DNA of 64,000 nt from Rhizobium sp. WYJ-E13 (GTDB taxonomy: Bacteria > Pseudomonadota > Alphaproteobacteria > Rhizobiales > Rhizobiaceae), in assembly GCF_018987265.1 (NCBI RefSeq), contig NZ_CP076854.1:1240001-1304000 (forward strand), read 5' to 3'. The position numbers and the translations under genes were made by a program. The notes under the pieces were generated by a model. It had not been told where the DNA came from. It was given only the letters and a program-made list of their open reading frames with translations, and ran no database searches. This document shows, in pieces, positions 1-7,964 of the stretch; positions within the stretch are counted from its first letter, which is position 1; every line of letters begins with the position of its first letter.

Positions 1-488
1 CTCCCTGCTGTCTCGTACTCGATGTCAATATGCCTGGCCTGAACGGCCTCGATTTGCAGACCATGATCAATATGGGCGGCAATCGCATGCCTATCATTTT
101 CGTCTCCGGCTTTGGTGATGTCCCGATGACTGTGAAGGCGCTCAAGGGGGGCGCGATGGATTTCCTTACCAAACCCATCGACACGATGGCGCTTCTGGAG
201 GCGATCCGATCGGCACTGGCGCGGAGCGAAGAAATGTTGCGCAACGACGAGGAGCTTCGACGGCTGCAGCGCTCGTACGAAACGCTGACCAAGCGGGAAC
301 GCGAGGTGATGATACGCGTGGTCAAGGGTCTCTTGAACAAGCAGGTCGCCTTCGACCTCGACATAAGCGAGATTACCGTGAAGGCGCATCGCGGCCAAGT
401 GATGCGTAAAATGGACGCGCGCACCCTACCGGAACTGGTGAACATGGCTGCAAAGCTCCGCCTCGGAGAAAGTGTCGAGACAGACTGA
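1..488 (+). CDS. FixJ/NarL-type response regulator, C-terminal part
   Basis: The reading frame is open from the first bases of the window, so the gene begins upstream. The visible part starts inside the receiver domain: LVLDVNMPG holds the phosphoacceptor Asp (codon 21-23), followed by the conserved FVSGFGD and KPID segments with the receiver Lys. The rest is a LuxR-type helix-turn-helix (LTKREREVM through the ITVKAHRGQVMRKM recognition region), so this is a DNA-binding output protein. It is the only regulator with a DNA-binding domain next to the receiver-only proteins at 14116 and 17266. An ATG at 30 lies after the Asp and cannot be the true start. Its sensor kinase is probably upstream, outside the window. 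Confidence 0.93.
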   Translation, partial: PCCLVLDVNMPGLNGLDLQTMINMGGNRMPIIFVSGFGDVPMTVKALKGGAMDFLTKPIDTMALLEAIRSALARSEEMLRNDEELRRLQRSYETLTKREREVMIRVVKGLLNKQVAFDLDISEITVKAHRGQVMRKMDARTLPELVNMAAKLRLGESVETD

Positions 489-550
489 AACGTTCAGCAG
501 ACCAATTATCGCGGCAGCCGATTTTCCTCGCACTTCGACTCTTTCGGATG

Positions 551-564
551 GATAGTGAACTATC
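551..564. promoter_or_regulatory. Short palindrome GATAGT-GA-ACTATC
   Basis: A perfect 6-2-6 inverted repeat lies in the gap between the response regulator and the convergent nitronate monooxygenase gene. It could be an operator or a weak hairpin. No promoter is recognisable beside it and no T-run follows. Confidence 0.25.
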
Positions 565-622
565 ATCGCGACAAAAGAGCGGTGTGTGCATGCGAACCGA
601 CCGACGACATGTTCGAAAGCAG

Positions 623-1702
623 TCAAGCTCGGCGCTCGATCACCATCAACGCTGCTTCGTATAGGTTTCGGGTGAGGTCGCAGGCGCCCATCCTGGGCGC
701 AAGCCTCGCCGACTGGCCCGCCCACAGGTTCGTGAAGTCGTTCCGGGACGCCTTTTCCGCTTGGGCGCGCACGGCAGACAGTGCGGCACCTGCGGTTGGA
801 AACGCTGGCACGGCCTCTGAAATGGGACCGAGTTCCTGCATGAGGCGGTTGACGATACCTCTGGCGGGACGACCGGTGAAGACGTTCGTGATCGCGGTAC
901 TATCGTCATCTGCCTTGGCGAGCGCTTGCGCGTGTACCGCCGGGATCTTCGCCTCCGGACAGAATAGGTAGGCAGTGCCGACCTGAACCGCGGAAGCGCC
1001 CAGCATCATGGCTGCGGCGACGCCCCGCCCGTCGGCGATACCGCCGGCAGCAATCACAGGAACCGCTACGGCATCGACAACTTGCGGAACGAGCGCCATC
1101 GTTCCGACCTGTGTGGACATGTCCTGCGTGAGGAAGTTGCCACGATGCCCTCCGGCCTCCGAACCCATCGCGATCACGGCGTCGGCCCCGTTCGCCTCCA
1201 GCCACACGGCTTCGGCCACAGTCGTTGCCGAAGACACCACTTTCGCCCCGGCTCCCTTCACGCGGTCTACGAGCGGCTTTGTGGGCAATCCGAAATGGAA
1301 GCTCACCACCTCCGGCCTGTGCTCTTCGACAACCTGGCAGAAAGCTTCATCGAATGGCGCACGACCCGCGCCTGAAACAGGAGCAGCAGGGTCGAGATCG
1401 AACTCGACATAGTAGGGCGCCAGCAACGCCCTCCATCGCATCTGAGCGACCGCGTCGACCGGAGGCGTTTGATGCGCGAAGAAGTTTATATTCAGCGGCG
1501 CCTTGCTCAAGCCACGTATGTTGCGGATCGCTGCTTCCAATTGGTCGACGGTCAACTGCGCACTCGGCAGCGAGCCTAGTCCGCCAGCCTGCCCTGCGGC
1601 GACCACCATCTCGATTGTCGTGGCTCCCGCCATGGGCGCCTGGATGATCGGAAGCTCAATACCGAAAAGATCGAGAATGCGTCGGTCTGGCCAGTGCGTC
1701 AT
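623..1702 (-). CDS. Nitronate monooxygenase / FabK-like flavoprotein
   Basis: The protein is a TIM-barrel flavin enzyme of the nitronate monooxygenase (2-nitropropane dioxygenase) family, which oxidises alkyl nitronates with O2 using FMN. The N-terminus reads LFGIELPIIQAPMAGATT, the usual start of the family. The GSEAGGHRGN segment contains the His expected in class I enzymes, and AAGGIADGRG with GASAVQVGTAY forms the phosphate-binding part of the FMN site. I start at the ATG at 1702 (MTHWPDRR), with a weak GGGATGG upstream; longer starts to 1753 add a poor N-terminus. FabK-type enoyl-ACP reductases share the fold but there is no fatty-acid context. The divergent partner is the SDR operon at 1977. 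Confidence 0.85.
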   Translation of the reverse strand: MTHWPDRRILDLFGIELPIIQAPMAGATTIEMVVAAGQAGGLGSLPSAQLTVDQLEAAIRNIRGLSKAPLNINFFAHQTPPVDAVAQMRWRALLAPYYVEFDLDPAAPVSGAGRAPFDEAFCQVVEEHRPEVVSFHFGLPTKPLVDRVKGAGAKVVSSATTVAEAVWLEANGADAVIAMGSEAGGHRGNFLTQDMSTQVGTMALVPQVVDAVAVPVIAAGGIADGRGVAAAMMLGASAVQVGTAYLFCPEAKIPAVHAQALAKADDDSTAITNVFTGRPARGIVNRLMQELGPISEAVPAFPTAGAALSAVRAQAEKASRNDFTNLWAGQSARLAPRMGACDLTRNLYEAALMVIERRA

Positions 1703-1791
1703 ATCAGATACCATCCCATTCGTGTGGCTCGACCACTCGTTAGATCGTTGCACGTGGCGGGTCTATTGCACCTGATGATCTGGCACCCGAT

Positions 1792-1823
1792 CCAAAGGTA
1801 TCGGGGACACCTTCGTACAATAG
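1792..1823 (+). promoter_or_regulatory. Shared operator/promoter element, copy A
   Basis: CCAAAGGTATCG is followed by G and GGACACCTT (7 of 9 arm positions match), then CGTACAATAG, in which TACAAT (1816-1821) looks like a -10 box. The same layout occurs at 10623-10653 (minus strand) and 17763-17793. No good -35 box is visible, which would suit activator dependence. It points at the SDR-RidA-crotonase operon, whose first start codon is about 155 bp downstream. Identity is seen directly; operator function is inferred. Confidence 0.6.
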
Positions 1824-1976
1824 TTAGAAGCGTTGAACCGCGAGATGGTGTTGTCAGGGCGGGTGGCGACGATCGTTCCCACCCCCAACAGCAGAGACAT
1901 GACTTTGAAGATCCTAGCGAACCTGCCGCGCGTCGGCGGGTGGAGGATCGTGCGTGGTCCAACAATGGAGGTGCTA

Positions 1977-2702
1977 ATGAGCACGCGTAAAACAATCTTG
2001 ATCACCGGCGCGTCGCAGGGGATCGGGGCAGGACTGGTCAGATCGTTCCTCGAACGAGGCTACAATGTCGTCGGCACATCGCGCCGTGTCACGGAAGCAT
2101 CGCTGCCGGACGCTCCGGAACACCTGGAACTGGTCGATGGCGATGTGGGAGATCCAGTAACCGCCGAACGGGTGGCGCACCGCGCGATCGAACGCTTCGG
2201 ATCGATCGACGCGCTGGTGAACAACGCGGGCATTTTCTTCACCAAGCCGTTCCTCGAATACACGATCGACGACCTTCGGCAGCTTACCGCGACGAATGTT
2301 GAAGGATTCATACACTTCACCAAACACGCGATCCGGCAGATGCTCCGCCAGGGATCCGGCGGAAGCGTCGTTACGATTACGACTTCGCTGACAGACCACC
2401 CGATTGCCGGTGTGACCGCGTCCTTCGCCATGATCACCAAGGGCGGCCTGAATGCGGTCACGAAGAGCCTCGCGATGGAATTCGCCAAGGACAACATCCG
2501 GGTGAACGCCGTCGCTCCCGGCATCGTCGACACGCCGATGCATGAAAAGGATCCGAAGGATTTTCTGAAGTCTCTCTCGCCGATCGGTACGATCACCGCC
2601 GTCCAGGAGATCGTCAACGGTGTCGTCTATCTGACGGAATCTACCAACATTACCGGGGAGGTGCTGCACGTCGACAACGGCGCACATTTGGGGAAATGGT
2701 AG
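1977..2702 (+). CDS. Short-chain dehydrogenase/reductase, atypical active site
   Basis: A classical-size SDR of 241 residues. The cofactor motif TGASQGIG is at residues 9-16 and NNAG follows normally. The expected catalytic Y-x-x-x-K is not present: the region reads TASFAMITKGG, keeping Lys but with Ala at the Tyr position and Phe one residue before it. The preceding TTSLTD supplies the usual Ser. The enzyme may be inactive as an oxidoreductase or use another chemistry. The ATG at 1977 is chosen because GGAGGTG (1967-1973) sits just upstream; an in-frame extension to 1833 has no ribosome site. It is the first gene of the operon and its stop overlaps the next gene by 7 bp. Confidence 0.9.
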   Translation: MSTRKTILITGASQGIGAGLVRSFLERGYNVVGTSRRVTEASLPDAPEHLELVDGDVGDPVTAERVAHRAIERFGSIDALVNNAGIFFTKPFLEYTIDDLRQLTATNVEGFIHFTKHAIRQMLRQGSGGSVVTITTSLTDHPIAGVTASFAMITKGGLNAVTKSLAMEFAKDNIRVNAVAPGIVDTPMHEKDPKDFLKSLSPIGTITAVQEIVNGVVYLTESTNITGEVLHVDNGAHLGKW

Positions 2703-3166
2703 TCCCTGGCGCTGACGCACGATTGCGGGATCTTGATATCAAGCTCCCTCCCCCGCCGACACCTTTCGGCGCCTATGTCGAGGCGGTCCAGGTCGGCCCG
2801 CTTCTCTTCCTCAGTGGCATGCTCCCGGTGATTGGACACGAAGCGATCTACCATGGGCGCGTCGGCGAGGGTCTTTCGGTTCCTCAAGGATACGACGCCG
2901 CCCGTGCTGCCTGCCTCAGTGGGCTCGCCGCGGCGAAAGCGCACCTGGGGTCGCTGAATAAGATCAGCCGTATCGCCAAACTCGGCGTGTACATTGCATC
3001 GCCGGGCGATTTCCAGGAGCACCCGAAGGTGGCCGACGGAGCATCCGAGCTTCTGCGGGATGTCTTTGGCGCGTCGTCGGTTCCGCCCCGCATCGTCCTT
3101 GGCGTCTCCAGCATTCCGTTGGGAATGCCGGTCGAAATCGAACTCGTGCTCGAAATCGAATCCTAG
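2696..3166 (+). CDS. RidA (YjgF/YER057c/UK114) family protein
   Basis: A 156-residue protein of the RidA superfamily, whose members deaminate reactive enamine/imine intermediates or catalyse related hydrolyses. Recognisable features are VGPLLFLSGMLP in the first third, the DAARAACLSGLAAAKAHLGSL helix, and the C-terminal VLGVSSIPLGMPVEIELVLEI strand. The N-terminal 20 residues are longer than in RidA itself, so this fits the RidA-like branch rather than housekeeping RidA. It overlaps the SDR stop by 7 bp (ATGGTAG), indicating translational coupling. With an SDR, a dehydrogenase, a hydrolase and a tautomerase nearby, a role in a catabolic pathway with an imine or enamine intermediate is plausible but not shown. 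Confidence 0.88.
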   Translation: MVVPGADARLRDLDIKLPPPPTPFGAYVEAVQVGPLLFLSGMLPVIGHEAIYHGRVGEGLSVPQGYDAARAACLSGLAAAKAHLGSLNKISRIAKLGVYIASPGDFQEHPKVADGASELLRDVFGASSVPPRIVLGVSSIPLGMPVEIELVLEIES

Positions 3167-3200
3167 CGACATCGTTCCAACAACCTGAATGGAGGTATTC

Positions 3201-4181
3201 ATGAAACCCATCTCGAGGAGCGCAATGATCGCGTCATCGAAGTTCCTGACTGCTGCCGCAGTGCTCATGCTTCCCGCGCTCGCTCTTTCCGGGCAGACCA
3301 TGGTCGCGCAAAAGACCGATCGCCCCGCTGACGCCAAGTCACAGCCTGCGAGCGAGAAACCGCAGATCCGGATCGAGAGGCGCACACCCGCATACTGGCG
3401 CGTCACCTTCGACAATCCGCCCTTCAACATATTCGGGCCGGAGACCATTCCACAGATGGAGAAGGTCGTCGCGGAGATCGAAGCGGACCCGAACCTGAGG
3501 GTCGTTGTCTTCGACAGCGCTGTGCCGGGCTTCTTCCTCACCCATTACAACTTTACGCCGCCGCTCTCCGAATCCACAAGCTTGCCTTATGGGAAGACCG
3601 GCCTCCATCCCCTCCCGGACATGCTCGTTCGTATCAGCAAGGCGCCCGTTGTCTCTATCGCGCTGATCCGCGGGCGAGCCACGGGCGTCGGCAGCGAATT
3701 GGCGCTCGCCAGCGATATGCGGTTTGCCAGCAAGCAGAATGCAATCCTTTCTCAATGGGAGGTCGGAGCCGGTTTCGTCCCGGGCGGCGGCCCAATGGCA
3801 CGCCTTCCGCGTCTAATGGGCCGCGGCCGTGCACTCGAGGTGCTGCTCGGGTCCGATGACATCAACGGCGAGCTTGCCGAGGAGTACGGCTACGTCAACC
3901 GTTCGTTCGACGACGAGAAGCTCGACCCCTTCGTCGATGCGCTCGCCGCGAGGATTTCTGGTTTCGACCGCCAGGCGATCGCCGATACGAAACGCCTCGT
4001 CGATTTCGCCAGCCTCCCCAGCGATCCGGAAATCGGAGCGGGCTGGGACGCGTTCATCCAGTCCGTCCAGCGCCCCGTGGCGCAGAAGAACATCGGCCGC
4101 CTGATGGAAATGGGGCTTCAGACGAACCCCGACATCGAAGCGCGGCTCGGGCACTACACGCAGACTTTGGCCGACAAGTAG
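3201..4181 (+). CDS. Exported crotonase-fold (enoyl-CoA hydratase/isomerase-like) protein
   Basis: The 326-residue protein begins with a signal peptide: a basic start, a hydrophobic stretch (FLTAAAVLMLPALALS) and a possible cleavage site before QTMVAQ. The mature part is a crotonase fold: VTFDNPPFNIFGPETI, then SIALIRGRATGVGSELALASDMRFAS (equivalent to the oxyanion-hole region), and GGGPMARLPRLMGRGRALE. Crotonases normally act on cytoplasmic acyl-CoA, so export is unusual. The ATG at 3201 follows GGAGGT at 3191-3196; the slightly earlier ATG at 3189 lacks such a site. It lies 34 bp after the RidA-like gene in the same operon. The substrate is unknown and may not be a CoA ester. Confidence 0.87.
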   Translation: MKPISRSAMIASSKFLTAAAVLMLPALALSGQTMVAQKTDRPADAKSQPASEKPQIRIERRTPAYWRVTFDNPPFNIFGPETIPQMEKVVAEIEADPNLRVVVFDSAVPGFFLTHYNFTPPLSESTSLPYGKTGLHPLPDMLVRISKAPVVSIALIRGRATGVGSELALASDMRFASKQNAILSQWEVGAGFVPGGGPMARLPRLMGRGRALEVLLGSDDINGELAEEYGYVNRSFDDEKLDPFVDALAARISGFDRQAIADTKRLVDFASLPSDPEIGAGWDAFIQSVQRPVAQKNIGRLMEMGLQTNPDIEARLGHYTQTLADK

Positions 4182-4190
4182 GCCGGAGCC

Positions 4191-4226
4191 GCGCCCGCGC
4201 GTCGGAACGGCAGGTCGCGCGGGCGC
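4191..4226 (+). terminator. Strong intercistronic hairpin
   Basis: An 11-bp perfect stem (GCGCCCGCGCG / CGCGCGGGCGC) with a 14-nt loop follows the crotonase stop by 9 bp. No T-run follows, so it may be a processing or stability element, or a weak terminator that divides the operon, rather than a classic intrinsic terminator. Confidence 0.5.
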
Positions 4227-4314
4227 ACATCCTGCCAATCGTCCACTCAGATAAATCGCGTCCCAGCCGCGGAGATTTTCCGCACCGACAACCAACCAGC
4301 GATGGAGAAGTCAC

Positions 4315-4866
4315 ATGCACAGCATCGAAAACCAGATCGTCGATTCCAGCTTCTCGGCAATCATCAACGCGCCGATCGAACAGGTGGATATACCGAAGTG
4401 GTGCTTCACCCTGCCCGAGAAGGAATACCAAGGATGCTCTCCCGCACACATCGCCGCAGGCTTCACGACGGCTTCCGACGGAACTCGCATGTCGATTAAT
4501 GTCGAGACGATCGGCGGGAGCCTCATGGTCCAGCATTACCTCGAAACCCTCGGCGAGAAGGATCATCTCATTCTTGATTCCGATTCCGACGTGTTCACGC
4601 CAAATGGCCGCGTTACGATCCACGTCACCTGGGAGCTCAGCGTCAAGAAACTCGACGCGGGTCGATGCGAGTTCACCAACCGCGTCAGGTCCTATGCGAC
4701 GGACGAGATGATGGCCTCGCTCGACCGCCAGGGAATCCCGTTCGAGATCTTCCGGACGCAGCGGCAACCGATGTCGATCGCACACAACAAAGGCGAAACA
4801 CCCCTGTTTGCGGCAAGCATCGAGCGGGCGGCGCTGAAGAACGCCGCCTCCACGAAAGCGGCCTGA
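4315..4866 (+). CDS. SRPBCC-like hypothetical protein
   Basis: A 183-residue soluble protein that I do not recognise with certainty. The start SSFSAIINAPIEQV, the alternating strand pattern (MSINVETIGGSLMVQHYLE, DVFTPNGRVTIHVTWELSV, CEFTNRVRSY) and the C-terminal helix resemble START/SRPBCC ligand-binding proteins. No catalytic motif or signal peptide is visible. GGAGAAG lies about 7 bp before the ATG. It sits between the exported crotonase and the isochorismatase-type hydrolase, 17 bp before the latter, so it is probably co-transcribed and may bind a hydrophobic intermediate of the same pathway. That role is inference from fold and context only. Confidence 0.75.
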   Translation: MHSIENQIVDSSFSAIINAPIEQVDIPKWCFTLPEKEYQGCSPAHIAAGFTTASDGTRMSINVETIGGSLMVQHYLETLGEKDHLILDSDSDVFTPNGRVTIHVTWELSVKKLDAGRCEFTNRVRSYATDEMMASLDRQGIPFEIFRTQRQPMSIAHNKGETPLFAASIERAALKNAASTKAA

Positions 4867-4883
4867 TCACCGGAGGAATACCC

Positions 4884-5519
4884 ATGACACAACTGTCTTT
4901 CGACCGGAACAATACTGGTCTGCTCGTGGTCGATCCATACAACGACTTCATTTCCGAAGGCGGCAAGATCTGGCCGAGGATCAAGGAAGTGGCCGAGGCG
5001 AACAACTGCGTGCCGCACATGCTCCAGGTGCTCAATGCGGCACGCGAGGCGAAGCTTCGTGTCTTCTACGCAATGCATCACAGGTATCGCGCAGGCGATT
5101 ACGAAAATTGGAAGTTCATCGCTCCTATCCAGCGCGCGGCTTGGCATCGCAAGAGCTTCGAGTTCGGCACATGGGGCGGAGAATTTCGCGCTGAGTTCGT
5201 GCCGCAACCGGGCGAGGTCGTGGCCTCCGAACACTGGTGCTCCAGCGGTTTCGCCAACACCGATCTCGATCTCGAGCTGAAGCGGCATGGAATCCAGAGG
5301 CTGATCGTGATCGGGCTCGTCGCGCATACCTGCATCGAGGCGACAGTCCGCTACGCCGCCGAACTCGGATACGACGTGACCGTCGTCAAGGACGCGGTAG
5401 CCGATTACTCGCCGGAGATGATGCATGCCGCTCTGGAGGTCAACCTCCCCAGCTATGCCAGCGCTATCGTCGAGACCACTGAGGCCATCGAAGCGATCGC
5501 CCTCACACAAGCGGCGTAA
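4884..5519 (+). CDS. Isochorismatase-family cysteine hydrolase
   Basis: A 211-residue member of the isochorismatase-like (RutB, nicotinamidase, N-carbamoylsarcosine amidase) superfamily, which cleaves amides or vinyl ethers with an Asp-Lys-Cys triad. LLVVDPYNDF holds the Asp near residue 16, and GLVAHTCIEATVRYA holds the nucleophilic Cys with the typical cis-peptide region before it. The ATG at 4884 is preceded by GGAGGAA (4872-4878); a longer frame to 4665 overlaps the upstream gene and is rejected. The pairing with a RidA-like gene is reminiscent of the Rut pyrimidine pathway, but the other Rut genes are absent, so another amide or enol-ether substrate is likely. Confidence 0.88.
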   Translation: MTQLSFDRNNTGLLVVDPYNDFISEGGKIWPRIKEVAEANNCVPHMLQVLNAAREAKLRVFYAMHHRYRAGDYENWKFIAPIQRAAWHRKSFEFGTWGGEFRAEFVPQPGEVVASEHWCSSGFANTDLDLELKRHGIQRLIVIGLVAHTCIEATVRYAAELGYDVTVVKDAVADYSPEMMHAALEVNLPSYASAIVETTEAIEAIALTQAA

Positions 5520-5543
5520 GCTCGCATCTCAGCCGCCACCAGT

Positions 5544-5580
5544 ATCCGGCGGGCGTTCACGCGCGCGCCGGATCTCTCTT
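5544..5580 (+). terminator. Probable terminator after the SDR operon
   Basis: ATCCGGCG (5544-5551) pairs perfectly with CGCCGGAT (5566-5573) and is followed by the pyrimidine run CTCTCTT. It closes the operon that starts at 1977. Confidence 0.55.
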
Positions 5581-5587
5581 GAAACTA

Positions 5588-5602
5588 AAAAGTAATACTT
5601 TT
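5588..5602. promoter_or_regulatory. Perfect palindrome before the aldehyde dehydrogenase gene
   Basis: AAAAGTA-A-TACTTTT is a perfect 7-1-7 inverted repeat in an otherwise GC-rich gap, about 120 bp upstream of the aldehyde dehydrogenase start. It is a good candidate operator for a dimeric regulator. It differs from the GGTATCG element at 1792, 10623 and 17763. Confidence 0.45.
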
Positions 5603-5719
5603 CGTTTCGAAGGGTTGGCAGGCCCTTCACCTGCACCTATGTGAGTTCGACAGCCAATTGCCGCCGACTATGTCGATGCTCCCATGCAGCACAGAGGCTC
5701 CCTATTCGAAAGGATCCAC

Positions 5720-7249
5720 ATGACACTCTCCGGCGACCTCCTCATCGGCGGCGCAAACGTGCGTGGCGCGGCTGCGACGTTCACCGCGACAAACCCTGCC
5801 GACGGCAGCTCGATGGAACCGACTTTCGCAGGCGCGACGAAGGAGCAGGCGGAGATGGCCGCGGCTTTGGCGTGGGCCGCGTTCCCGGTCTACAAGGAGA
5901 CGACGCTCGAAGATCGGGCGCGCTTTCTGGAAGCCATCGCTGATGGCATCATCGCACTCGGCGACGATCTCATCCTGCGAGCGTCGGACGAAACTGGTCT
6001 GCCGCGCGCTCGAATCGAAGGCGAGCGCGCCAGAACTGTCGAACAGTTGCGCCTGTTCGCGAAAGAGGTCCGCGACGGCAAGTTTCAGGAGCTTCGCTTC
6101 GACCCGGCCGACGCTGAGCGCAAGCCTGTTGCCAAACCGGACCTACGACTGAGAAACGTTGCTCTCGGTCCGGTCGCCGTATTCGGAGCATCGAACTTCC
6201 CGCTCGCATTCTCTGTCGCTGGCGGCGACACAGCCTCGGCTCTCGCCGCCGGCTGCCCGGTTGTCGTTAAAGCCCACTCCGCCCACCCCGGAACGTCCGC
6301 GCTCGTTGGCAAAGCAGTCGTGGACGCCGTCGCGGCATGCGGTCTTCCACGTGGGACGTTTGCCCTTTTGTTCGATGCAGGGTTCGAAATGGGACAGACC
6401 CTCGTCGCCGATCCCCGGATCCGTGCCGTCGGATTTACCGGTTCGCGCCGGGGCGGCACCGCGCTGATGAAGATCGCCTCGGAGCGGAAGCAGCCCATAC
6501 CAGTCTACGCAGAGATGAGCAGTATCAATCCGGTCATCCTTTATCCGAATGCGCTTCGCAATCGCGCACCCGAGATCGGAAGATCGTTCGCATCCGCTCT
6601 AACCCTGGGTGCAGGCCAGTTCTGCACCAATCCGGGCCTTATCATCGCCGTCGACGGTGCGGGGCTCGATGCGTTCATCGAAAGTGCCAGTGCAGCGATT
6701 TCAGAAACGGAGGCCCAGACCATGCTGACGGGCGGGATCTGCGACGCCTATCGCAAGGGCGTGGCAAGGCTGTCGTCGTCATCGTCCGTCTCGAAGGTCG
6801 CTGCGGGGAGGAACGGAACTTCCTATCAGGCCGCGGCCGCGCTCTTCGAAACGACTGCCGCAGCATTCCTCCGCGATCCGGAGCTTCAGGAGGAAGTCTT
6901 CGGCGCTTCGGGACTGATCGTTCGCTGCGAGGACGAAACGGAGCTACTTGAAGTGATCGAATCCTTGGAAGGTCAGTTGACGATCGCCCTGCACGTGGAT
7001 GCTGAGGACATCGCTGACGCCTCGATGATCATCCCGCAGTTGGAGCTTCTCGCGGGTCGACTTCTCGTAAACGGCTTCGGAACCGGCGTCGAGGTATCCC
7101 CGGCGATGGTCCATGGGGGGCCGTATCCGGCCACGTCAGACGGTAGATCGACCTCAGTCGGGACACTGGCGATTTATCGCTTCCTGCGACCTGTTTCCTA
7201 CCAGGACTTCCCGGCGGAGCTGCTTCCGGAGTCACTTAGAAGGTCGTAA
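5720..7249 (+). CDS. NADP-type aldehyde dehydrogenase (2-oxoglutarate semialdehyde dehydrogenase-like)
   Basis: A 509-residue aldehyde dehydrogenase. [23 protein letters not shown] carries the Asn and cofactor-binding residues, [10 protein letters not shown] the nucleotide loop, [11 protein letters not shown] the general-base Glu, and [10 protein letters not shown] the catalytic Cys. Length and the N-terminal [20 protein letters not shown] match the branch of 2-oxoglutarate (alpha-ketoglutaric) semialdehyde dehydrogenases used in sugar-acid and hydroxyproline breakdown, but the exact substrate cannot be assigned. The ATG at 5720 follows AAAGGAT. The gene stands alone behind the terminator at 5544 and the palindrome at 5588, so it probably has its own promoter. 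It converges with the FMN reductase gene. Confidence 0.9.
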   Translation: MTLSGDLLIGGANVRGAAATFTATNPADGSSMEPTFAGATKEQAEMAAALAWAAFPVYKETTLEDRARFLEAIADGIIALGDDLILRASDETGLPRARIEGERARTVEQLRLFAKEVRDGKFQELRFDPADAERKPVAKPDLRLRNVALGPVAVFGASNFPLAFSVAGGDTASALAAGCPVVVKAHSAHPGTSALVGKAVVDAVAACGLPRGTFALLFDAGFEMGQTLVADPRIRAVGFTGSRRGGTALMKIASERKQPIPVYAEMSSINPVILYPNALRNRAPEIGRSFASALTLGAGQFCTNPGLIIAVDGAGLDAFIESASAAISETEAQTMLTGGICDAYRKGVARLSSSSSVSKVAAGRNGTSYQAAAALFETTAAAFLRDPELQEEVFGASGLIVRCEDETELLEVIESLEGQLTIALHVDAEDIADASMIIPQLELLAGRLLVNGFGTGVEVSPAMVHGGPYPATSDGRSTSVGTLAIYRFLRPVSYQDFPAELLPESLRRS

Positions 7250-7273
7250 GCGCGCTCGGGTGGTGACGAAGAA

Positions 7274-7301
7274 GTCGGGCAGGCTGGACCGCCTTCCCGA
7301 C
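7274..7301. terminator. Hairpin between convergent genes
   Basis: GTCGGG (7274-7279) pairs with CCCGAC (7296-7301), extended by AGG/CCT across single-base bulges. It lies between the aldehyde dehydrogenase and FMN reductase stops and may terminate both. Confidence 0.45.
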
Positions 7302-7320
7302 CAACCCTCATCTCCGAAGA

Positions 7321-7917
7321 TCAGAGCTCGGCTGCCTTGGCCGCCATTGTTGCCTTCGCCCACCACACAAGCTCGTCGAGCGCCATCTTGGCCGACGGCA
7401 GGAGATTTGCCTCGATATCCTCGATTGGCTTGTTTCCACCCATCGGGAATACCGCGAAGAAATCGCTTCCGCCAATGTGAACGGCAGCGTGCGTGGAGAC
7501 CATCTGCAGTTCCACACCAATACCCCTGAGATGCTCGAGGGCCCGCGAGCCGCCAGTGCTCCCATAGGCGATGGCGGTGAAGGGCTTGCGGTTCCATTCC
7601 GTATAGGCCTGATCGAGCGCGTTCTTCAGCGCTCCGGTGATCGAGCGATTGTATTCCGCGACGACGAAGATGTAGCCATCATACTGCCCTACCGTCTTCT
7701 GCCAACGGGCCGCTTCCGGATCCTGGCTAGGCGCCCATGCGTTGGATGCCACCTCATGGAAGAACGGCAGCGGATGGTCACGCAGGTCGACCACCTCCAC
7801 ATCCATGTCGTCGCGTGCCTGAGCCTGCTTCAGCATCCATTGCGCTGGTTTATCTCCGAAACGGGTCGGACGGGTCGAGCCGATGATGACGGCGATCTTA
7901 GGTTTTTTGAAAGCCAT
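7321..7917 (-). CDS. NADPH-dependent FMN reductase family protein
   Basis: A 198-residue flavodoxin-fold reductase. KIAVIIGSTRPTRFGDKPAQW contains the FMN phosphate-binding loop (GSTRxxR), VVAEYNRSITGALKNALDQ is the conserved P-E-Y-N-like loop and helix, and AIAYGSTGGSRALEHLR completes the flavin site. Such enzymes reduce FMN, quinones, azo compounds or chromate with NAD(P)H. GAGGAT precedes the ATG at 7917 at normal spacing. It is the last gene of a minus-strand group with the D-cysteine desulfhydrase-like gene 47 bp upstream. It could feed reduced flavin to a local monooxygenase or detoxify quinones; the sequence does not decide. Confidence 0.9.
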   Translation of the reverse strand: MAFKKPKIAVIIGSTRPTRFGDKPAQWMLKQAQARDDMDVEVVDLRDHPLPFFHEVASNAWAPSQDPEAARWQKTVGQYDGYIFVVAEYNRSITGALKNALDQAYTEWNRKPFTAIAYGSTGGSRALEHLRGIGVELQMVSTHAAVHIGGSDFFAVFPMGGNKPIEDIEANLLPSAKMALDELVWWAKATMAAKAAEL

Positions 7918-7964
7918 GCGATCCTCACTTCTGTTGGTTTCTGTCTGTGGCCCTCGTGCGAGGG

